Below, piece by piece: positions 1 through 5,056 of a DNA stretch of 5,056 nucleotides (position 1 is its first letter; each line of letters begins with the position of its first letter). This DNA is from an uncultured Armatimonadota bacterium (lineage in GTDB: Bacteria > Armatimonadota > Armatimonadia > Armatimonadales > Armatimonadaceae): NCBI GenBank assembly GCA_903924445.1, contig CAIYBQ010000165.1:1-5056 (forward strand), read 5' to 3'. A model generated the notes under the pieces. The model made no database searches and was not told where the DNA came from. It was given only the letters and a program-made list of their open reading frames with translations. The position numbers and the translations under genes are program-made.

Positions 1-1091
1 ATTGCAACGACAAGTGATATCGGCAAGGCGCACATCGCGACCGCAACGCGAACGATGTCAACTGCAATGTGTACTCTAGCAATAACGCACATCAAAACAA
101 CAATAGGATAGTGAACCAGATAGAGACTATAAGAATAACTTGCGACTCTGGATAGGATTGGAGTTTCGAGACCGCACTTTATCGCATGTATTGGCTTAAG
201 CGTTGTTTCACCTGCAAATGACAAATTGAGAATCGTCAAACATGTCGCTATAGCAATCAAGACATCGATAGGAGCCTGAAGTGATGAAGCGTAAGCACCG
301 CGATTTGTCATGATGATGCCGATGACACAAGCAAGTATGAGATAGCCGGCGTACGAAATAGATTTTACTGTAGCTTTGTATCTCTCTTGTGCATGACATT
401 TGGTCCAGCAGAGAGCTGTCAATCCACCGAATGTAAAGTAGGCGACATACAGTTGATACTCGTATTGTAATGAATACCCGGCCATCGTAATCAGTATGGG
501 AATCACAACGAACAATACGTTCGGAATCGTACGCCCTAATTTGCAAGCTAATGGCTGCCAAACGAGTGCAAAAAGCAAGTAGATCTGTACTTCAACAGCA
601 ACGGTCCAATGCGTTCCATTCAGAGAAGTAATGTATTTCGTAAAATTGTGAATGAGGAAAGTATGTGTGAACAAACTACCTGCAGAAACAACGGACGTTG
701 TGGATTCGTTCTGTACCCAGTGACCGCAAAGTGTCATTACGATGGAAAAGACAAGTCCTGCAATGTAGGGAGGGTAGATCCTCTGAAATCGTTTCTTTGC
801 AAAGCTACCTAGATCAAAGTTCCCTTTGAGAACGGGGAATGTTAGCACGAAGCCGCTCAGACAGATAAACACGACCACTGGAGCTTGCCCTACATTGAAC
901 ATCGCCAGGATATTCCATAGCATTTTTGGTAATACAGGCGGATCATCACTGAATCTCAGGGCCTGATAAATGTGTTCCAGCACTACGATGATTGCCATCA
1001 ACGCCCGAATACCATCGAGGAAAGCAAGGTGAACCTTATTTGTATCTCGTTTGCCCGAAAGACTTGTTTCGTTGGTGCGGTGGGCGTTCAT
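1..1091 (-). CDS. Acyltransferase family 3 membrane protein (OafA-like), C-terminal end cut by window edge
   Basis: I translated the minus strand from the ATG at 1091 to the left edge and found 363 codons with no stop. An in-frame TAG lies two codons upstream of this ATG, so it is the earliest possible Met; no clear Shine-Dalgarno precedes it. The protein is hydrophobic, with about ten likely membrane segments. It carries the acyltransferase-3 hallmarks: the R-X10-H motif (LDGIRAL...LEH; Arg29 and His40), the FVLTFPVLKG loop followed by basic KKRFQRIYP (Arg101, Arg104), HWTVAVEVQIY (Glu167), and SYSLYLVHYP near residues 320-329. Known members transfer acetyl or other acyl groups to sugars of O-antigens, exopolysaccharides or small molecules at the inner membrane. 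The substrate here cannot be read from sequence. Family members are usually about 350-400 residues, so only a short tail should be missing. G+C is clearly lower than in the other genes, which hints at transfer. The family call is strong; the precise role is open. Confidence 0.93.
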   Translation of the reverse strand, partial: MNAHRTNETSLSGKRDTNKVHLAFLDGIRALMAIIVVLEHIYQALRFSDDPPVLPKMLWNILAMFNVGQAPVVVFICLSGFVLTFPVLKGNFDLGSFAKKRFQRIYPPYIAGLVFSIVMTLCGHWVQNESTTSVVSAGSLFTHTFLIHNFTKYITSLNGTHWTVAVEVQIYLLFALVWQPLACKLGRTIPNVLFVVIPILITMAGYSLQYEYQLYVAYFTFGGLTALCWTKCHAQERYKATVKSISYAGYLILACVIGIIMTNRGAYASSLQAPIDVLIAIATCLTILNLSFAGETTLKPIHAIKCGLETPILSRVASYSYSLYLVHYPIVVLMCVIARVHIAVDIVRVAVAMCALPISLVVA

Positions 1092-1119
1092 TGTGCACTA
1101 CAACGTGCAAATTGTATGC

Positions 1120-1132
1120 CATGGTTACCATG
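1120..1132. repeat. Short perfect inverted repeat, possible operator half-sites
   Basis: CATGG-TTA-CCATG is a perfect 5-base inverted repeat around a 3-base spacer, lying midway in the divergent intergenic region. It could be a small operator, but the arms are short and do not extend outward, so chance is a real alternative. Confidence 0.2.
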
Positions 1133-1192
1133 CTTATGCACGGCTAAAGTACGTTCTGAGTAAATGCTATTTATGTCACGCCTGCTTCGGGT

Positions 1193-1199
1193 AAGGTGA
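1193..1199 (+). promoter_or_regulatory. Ribosome binding site of the oxidoreductase remnant
   Basis: AAGGTGA matches the anti-Shine-Dalgarno complement (within AAGGAGGTGA) and ends 6 bases before the ATG at 1206. It fixes the start of the GlpD-like reading frame and shows that translation initiation signals survive although the gene body is broken. Confidence 0.7.
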
Positions 1200-1205
1200 A
1201 GATCT

Positions 1206-2046
1206 ATGCCTGCAACGAAACCTAAAGCCGAACGCATCGCCATTGTCGGTGGCGGTATCAATGGCATCATGACCGCTTGGGCTCTCTGTGACCGTGGGTA
1301 TTCATTAGATGTCTACGAGCGCGGCGACCTGATGAATGAGACGAGCGCTGCGAGTAGCCGGATGCTTCATGGTGGCCTGCGCTACCTCTCAAAGCTGCGT
1401 TTCCATATGGTTCGCGACGCCTTGCTTGAGCGTAAATGGTGGCGGGATCAGAACACCGGGATGGTTCGTGAGTTTCTTGCCCACATCCCTGTTCGTAAAG
1501 GCAGCCTCCAGGAGCTGTTCATCTTTGGCGCGGGGGTGATGTTGTATTCCATCCTCTCTCTCGGATCGGGTTTTGGACACAGCCGCTGGGTGCCTCTGCA
1601 AACACTGCGCGAACGCTTTCCCGGAGCTTGATACAAGCAATCTCATCGGGACCTGGGGGTACACGGATGCCATCATGGATGACCGTGGCCTCGGCATTTG
1701 GGCCGCTAAGCAGCTCCAAAATCGTGGAGTTAAGTTCTTTACGAATACGCCAGTGTCATCGATGCGCTCGAACGGCATCACCCTACATCGTGGCGAAGAA
1801 CGCCGCTACGATGTAGTTGTCAACGCGTCGGGGCCATGGGCCGCTGACCTGATTTCGGCAAGCAACATCAAGTCAAAAAACAACATAGGCTTGATGCTCG
1901 TACGCGGCTCACACCTCATCATCAAGCGTGAACTCAAGGAGGCGGTCGTCGGGATGTCCGGTGGGGTCGTGACCATTTATGGTGGTAAATGGTCCACCAG
2001 CCGCCAACTCGGACGCAAAACCGCGGATGCTGTTGAGAAGCGCTGA
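1206..2046 (+). pseudogene. GlpD-like FAD-dependent oxidoreductase (glycerol-3-phosphate dehydrogenase superfamily), frameshifted and internally deleted
   Basis: The first 139 codons start at the ATG at 1206 behind a good ribosome binding site. They carry the FAD-binding Rossmann motif IVGGGINGI (Gly15, Gly17, Gly20), the ribose-binding acid in VYERG (Glu38), and the GlpD signature SSRMLHGGLRYL (residues 50-61). The frame then closes at TGA 1629-1631. Homology-like sequence continues in the next frame as ELDTSNLIGTWGYTDAIMDD and runs to TGA 2044-2046. That part includes VVVNASGPWA, VRGSHLIIKR and the late FAD-contact motif IYGGKWSTSRQ. A one-base insertion near 1617-1623 would explain the shift. 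In E. coli GlpD about 80-100 residues, with the IPW, IGTTD and GVRP motifs, lie between the RGSH/KGSH and GGK motifs. Here only about 20 residues remain, so an internal deletion is inferred. The C-terminal GlpD domain is also absent, although short relatives lack it naturally. The rejoined product would be about 279 residues. Intact members oxidise glycerol-3-phosphate or a related hydroxy-acid or sugar substrate with FAD; this copy is very probably non-functional. Confidence 0.85.
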
Positions 2047-2094
2047 GTTAGAGGGATAGCAAAACGGTAACCTGAGTGAGGATTTGTGATGGGA

Positions 2095-5056
2095 TCAGTA
2101 CTGCATCCGTAATTCACAAAGTTTCTGCCCAAAAGTCACCTTGAGAACCACGCGATCCTTTTCAGAATCGTAGGTCCAGTGTTCAGTCGACAGTGGTTTT
2201 CCATCGATAGTGATTCCTGTTGGTTTTCGCTGAATGCCACCAAACAGCACGCCACAGCTTGCGCCTGCTTTGTATCCAAGACGTGCGATGAGGCTGTCTT
2301 CGGAGACATTGAGGAAGGTGATTTCTGCGATGCTCGAAATGGTCACGCCGCGCTGGCGCTGCGTCTGGATAGCGAGGTCTCGCCCCTGTGCGCGGAAGGT
2401 GTGCAGCCAGAGGTTTTCCGGGATGATAAATGCTGGTTTTGGCGTTATCAGATTCTCGATGGTGTCCGGGTAGAGCCCTTTGTGTGGCCCGGATGTCATC
2501 CAAGTCCGCTCCGCGGCAACGACCAGCAGCTTCGCGATGGCATCCAGTTCCTGAGGTTTCAAGGCATCGTTTGTAGAAGTAAAGCGTTTGGCACCACGTA
2601 GCTGCTCAGCCAGATCCTCGAGATGCCAGGCGAGGACAAGTCCCTGCCAGGGAACCGGGCGGCCAATCCATGAATGCTGGAAAAACGTCGTTCCAAAGGT
2701 TGGAATACAGCTGCCAAGCCGCGCGGGACGGTTGCTGTCTGGTGTGCAGTAGATGAACGGAAGCGAGGTCGCTGCCCAGTACTGTCCAAAACTAAGCCAC
2801 TGAACATCATTGGTTGCTCGGAATGCCTCGACGCAGGCTGCGACATTCCAAGCCGCTGCCAGCATATCCGGCTCGTAAATCGGAACTTCCCAGAGGCTGG
2901 CTCCGCGCGGGAGCTGATAATTTCGGATCCGGTCGAGTGCCGCAAGGCCGGCATCCCGGCTGCGCACATCCCCAGTAACCCGCGCGTGACGCAGTAGCAT
3001 CCATGTGGAGTGGCTAAACGTCCCGGATGTCTCATCCCCGCGGAGGCCAAGCGCATCCGGTGGGCCATCCGGCTGCTGAAGGCGAAATCCACCATCCGGT
3101 TCTTGGCGACGCCGCAGCGCGGATATCTCCAAATCAATCGCTGGTAAGGCGCGGGCGAGCTCTCCGGTGATAAATGGCAGTTCCCAACGACCGATATGGC
3201 TTGGGCCACGGTGTGCCTGGGAGTCCGCTGGGAGTTTATCGAGTGCCTTGTCCGCAGTATCACTGCTTTGTTTATTGGCGTTCCAAAGAGCATCCCATTT
3301 GAGCAACGCAACCGATGTCGGTATCGCTTCTAGGGAGCCATCCGCCGTGAAACGTAGCTGTTTGGTTACGGCATCGAATGAAAGCTGCATCCCCTTGCGC
3401 GCAAGGCTGTGGCGACCCGCTACGGTGAACGTGCTTGGAGGGGCATTGCGTGGACCGTAGTTGCGGAACCATGAAACGGCTGCGGCTGTACTGCGACCTG
3501 GGGTGCAGCGGACATCCACCCAGTCCCCGACATTGATAGCGGTTGCGCTTAGCAAATGGTTTTCGGCACCGCTGACTGCGGGCGATTGAAAGGTTACTGT
3601 CGCCGTGCGTGGGTTTTTCCAGCAGAGCGCGACGGTGTAGTCATCATCGGATGCTTTTGGACCGCCGCCGCCAAGCAGGCTGTCAGGCGAACCTGTTGGA
3701 GGGAGCTGTCTGTCGGGACGGGAGGCATTTGGTCCAAATGTGATGGCTGCCAGCGGGATGGTCAGCTGCATGTAATCCGGTCGGCTGCGGTCCGCGAGGG
3801 ATTCGACAAACCCGCGTGTGCTGCCGGACATTTCGCCTCCGGTCAGGTATTCAAGCCCGGGGAGGAGAGCTTCGACTTTCGATGCACCATCTGCGCCGCG
3901 CTGCAGCGTATCGCCGGCATAGAGGGCTGGGAAGCGGGCAGTTGCCTTGGTTTTTGTCAGCCGGATTGCGCCTTTGATTGGGCTAACAGTGATGCTCACA
4001 CCCGAGCCAATCGGCGTTAGAACGCCTGCGGGTTTCCAGCTGCCATTGATGGATGCATCCACAAACGCAAACCCACGCTTGCTGACTCGCAGGCGGGTGG
4101 TGCCGCTGACAACAGTTTTGAAATCGGATGCTTCGGCTTTTGGCAGCACGCGGATCGATGTGGTTTGCGGTTCATCCCCTGCCTGGGTTGCCACGAAGCG
4201 GACAGGTTTGCGGACATCCTTTTCGGATGGAACCCAGCGGACATCGACGGCGCCTGTCTGTCCGGCGGCGATTGCGGGGATACGGATGCTGTCCGGGAGG
4301 CGTGCGTTGCTGCTGAATTTGAATTGGATGGTGAACGGGTCAGCATCACCTTTGCCGCGGTTGATGAAACGGATGCGGATTGCGGTTGGGCGCCCGGCGG
4401 TCGGAAGGATGCTGGTTGGGAGGATGCCTGTGATGTGGACATCGGAGGGGTACGCGGCAACATTTGCGGGGCGCGGTGGATCTGGCAGAGGTTTACCAGC
4501 GTTATCGAAGGCCGAGATGTAAACGGGGCCGGGAGAGCCTTGCGTGAACGGGATTGCATTGACGCCTTTATGCGCGGTGAAAGTGTCGGAAATGGGTGTT
4601 CGACCACTTCCCTGAAGCTGAATCTGCTGGGAGCGATCGGATGTAAACCACGCGATTCCTGTCCGTAAGAGGGCAGCATCCGGCTGTACAACTTCGACAA
4701 TCGGCTCACCGATGAGTGCCCAGTCGTAGGAATCCGTACCGTTTGCATCCGTGCCGAATTCAATCGTTACGTTACGCCCGCTGAACTCGGTGATATCAAC
4801 CGTTGCCGGCTGCCACTCTGCCGTCTTTTGGAAGCGCTGTAGCTTGAACTCACCTTCGACCCGACAGCTGAAGAGGATGCCATCCGGGGGTGGGGTCGCC
4901 CCGCGCGGGATGCCATCTGAAATCCCTGTTTGGAAGCGCAGGAGTATCCGTTCGCCGGCAGCGATTTTGGGGAGCTGGAGCTGAGTTGCGGCGCGCGTCG
5001 GAGGTCCGATCACATTTGGGTGGAGGAAGATGGCATTCAGGAGGCGGCCACGGCTG
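2095..5056 (-). CDS. Large multidomain, probably secreted protein: galactose-binding-like, CARDB and alpha/alpha-toroid-like regions; N-terminus beyond window
   Basis: The frame is open from the right edge (5056) to TGA at 2095-2097, giving 986 codons. A GTG at 5013 could start it, but in-frame sequence continues upstream without a stop and the first visible domain is already under way, so I treat the 5' end as missing. Residues below count from that GTG. Residues 1-108 look like a jelly-roll carbohydrate-binding or NPCBM-like domain (LRFQTGISDG, DGILFSCRVEG, SYDWALIGEP). Residues 191-290 match a CARDB adhesion-type beta-sandwich (TAIRIRFINRGKGDA, then VDVRWVP). Residues 298-600 are beta-rich with Gly/Pro linkers. 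Residues 605-880 are helical, with repeated aromatic-acidic motifs typical of (alpha/alpha)6 toroids (LRRRQEPDGGFRL, WEVPIYEPDM, FFQHSWIGRPVPWQG, GLYPDTIEN). Residues 888-972 form a beta-sandwich tail (ITIDGKPL, HWTYD). This layout suggests an extracellular glycan-binding or glycan-cleaving enzyme, either hydrolase or lyase, but I cannot assign a family or catalytic residues. No signal peptide is visible because the start is missing. Confidence 0.85.
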   Translation of the reverse strand, partial: SRGRLLNAIFLHPNVIGPPTRAATQLQLPKIAAGERILLRFQTGISDGIPRGATPPPDGILFSCRVEGEFKLQRFQKTAEWQPATVDITEFSGRNVTIEFGTDANGTDSYDWALIGEPIVEVVQPDAALLRTGIAWFTSDRSQQIQLQGSGRTPISDTFTAHKGVNAIPFTQGSPGPVYISAFDNAGKPLPDPPRPANVAAYPSDVHITGILPTSILPTAGRPTAIRIRFINRGKGDADPFTIQFKFSSNARLPDSIRIPAIAAGQTGAVDVRWVPSEKDVRKPVRFVATQAGDEPQTTSIRVLPKAEASDFKTVVSGTTRLRVSKRGFAFVDASINGSWKPAGVLTPIGSGVSITVSPIKGAIRLTKTKATARFPALYAGDTLQRGADGASKVEALLPGLEYLTGGEMSGSTRGFVESLADRSRPDYMQLTIPLAAITFGPNASRPDRQLPPTGSPDSLLGGGGPKASDDDYTVALCWKNPRTATVTFQSPAVSGAENHLLSATAINVGDWVDVRCTPGRSTAAAVSWFRNYGPRNAPPSTFTVAGRHSLARKGMQLSFDAVTKQLRFTADGSLEAIPTSVALLKWDALWNANKQSSDTADKALDKLPADSQAHRGPSHIGRWELPFITGELARALPAIDLEISALRRRQEPDGGFRLQQPDGPPDALGLRGDETSGTFSHSTWMLLRHARVTGDVRSRDAGLAALDRIRNYQLPRGASLWEVPIYEPDMLAAAWNVAACVEAFRATNDVQWLSFGQYWAATSLPFIYCTPDSNRPARLGSCIPTFGTTFFQHSWIGRPVPWQGLVLAWHLEDLAEQLRGAKRFTSTNDALKPQELDAIAKLLVVAAERTWMTSGPHKGLYPDTIENLITPKPAFIIPENLWLHTFRAQGRDLAIQTQRQRGVTISSIAEITFLNVSEDSLIARLGYKAGASCGVLFGGIQRKPTGITIDGKPLSTEHWTYDSEKDRVVLKVTFGQKLCELRMQY

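Larger units (their letters stand above)
1092..1205. promoter_or_regulatory. Divergent intergenic region between the acyltransferase and the oxidoreductase remnant
   Basis: These 114 bases separate two divergently oriented starts (minus-strand ATG at 1091, plus-strand ATG at 1206), so promoters for both should lie here. The region is A+T-rich in places, for example TAAATGCTATTTATG around 1161-1175, which could supply a -10 element for the plus-strand gene. I could not find a matching -35 box at proper spacing. GTGCA-type words recur at 1094-1099, 1105-1109 and, in inverted form, around 1137-1141. The assignment rests on gene orientation rather than on a recognised promoter. Confidence 0.45.

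Noticed and set aside
208..561. Minus-strand open frame of 117 codons
   Set aside because: It is Cys-, Arg- and Ser-rich with no recognisable domain, and it lies in an alternative frame inside the acyltransferase gene on the same strand, whose own frame carries all the family motifs.
1617..1631. Programmed +1 ribosomal frameshift at CCC-G joining the two oxidoreductase frames
   Set aside because: The CCC proline codon could allow a +1 slip, but there is no RF2-like CUU-UGA site, upstream Shine-Dalgarno stimulator or downstream stem that I can see. The product would still lack a core segment of the enzyme, so decay is the simpler explanation.
1389..1781. Minus-strand open frames opposite the oxidoreductase remnant
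   Set aside because: They show no family motifs and no ribosome binding site, and they overlap sequence that clearly encodes GlpD-like motifs on the plus strand.
2047..2094. Terminator between the convergent genes
   Set aside because: The 48-base gap contains only a trivial GGTAACC palindrome and no GC-rich stem followed by a T-run in either direction.
4017..4763. Minus-strand open frame of 248 codons, and similar long frames at 2559-3311 and 3947-4522
   Set aside because: These lie inside the large multidomain gene. Their translations are low-complexity (Ser/Pro/Arg-rich) without domain motifs, as expected for shadow frames in higher-G+C coding DNA.
5011..5013. GTG at 5013 as the true start of the large protein
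   Set aside because: The frame stays open upstream to the window edge (SRGRLLNAIFLHPN precedes it) and that stretch looks like part of the same beta-sandwich domain. No Shine-Dalgarno lies ahead of the GTG, and a signal peptide would be expected further upstream.

Overview
The window holds three protein-coding loci and no RNA genes, CRISPR arrays or insertion sequences that I can support. Both ends cut through a gene. The domain content suggests a free-living bacterium with a large secreted carbohydrate-active repertoire. The large right-hand protein (galactose-binding-like fold, CARDB domain, alpha/alpha-toroid-like region) is of a kind I associate with groups such as Armatimonadota, Planctomycetota, Verrucomicrobiota or Acidobacteriota. 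I cannot name the phylum from sequence alone.

Layout, left to right. Positions 1-1091 (minus strand) are a nearly complete acyltransferase-3 membrane protein. It has a start but its C-terminal end lies beyond the left edge. It is followed by a 114-base divergent intergenic region. Positions 1206-2046 (plus strand) carry the remains of a GlpD-like FAD-dependent oxidoreductase, broken by a single-base frameshift and apparently missing an internal segment and the C-terminal part. After a 48-base convergent gap with no recognisable terminator, positions 2095-5056 (minus strand) encode the last 986 residues of a large multidomain protein whose N-terminus lies beyond the right edge.

Base composition is uneven. 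Single 60-base lines that I counted gave 38% and 45% G+C in the acyltransferase gene, 55% in the oxidoreductase remnant, and 58% and 67% in the large gene. The acyltransferase also lacks the GGATG/CATCC word that is strongly over-represented in the large gene, so it may have been acquired separately. The acyltransferase and the large protein could both act on surface or extracellular polysaccharide. No shared operon ties them together: they point the same way but are separated by the oppositely oriented pseudogene. I see no convincing new multi-gene system here. The most interesting items are the unassigned toroid-like region of the large protein, the multiply damaged oxidoreductase, and the short-word enrichment.
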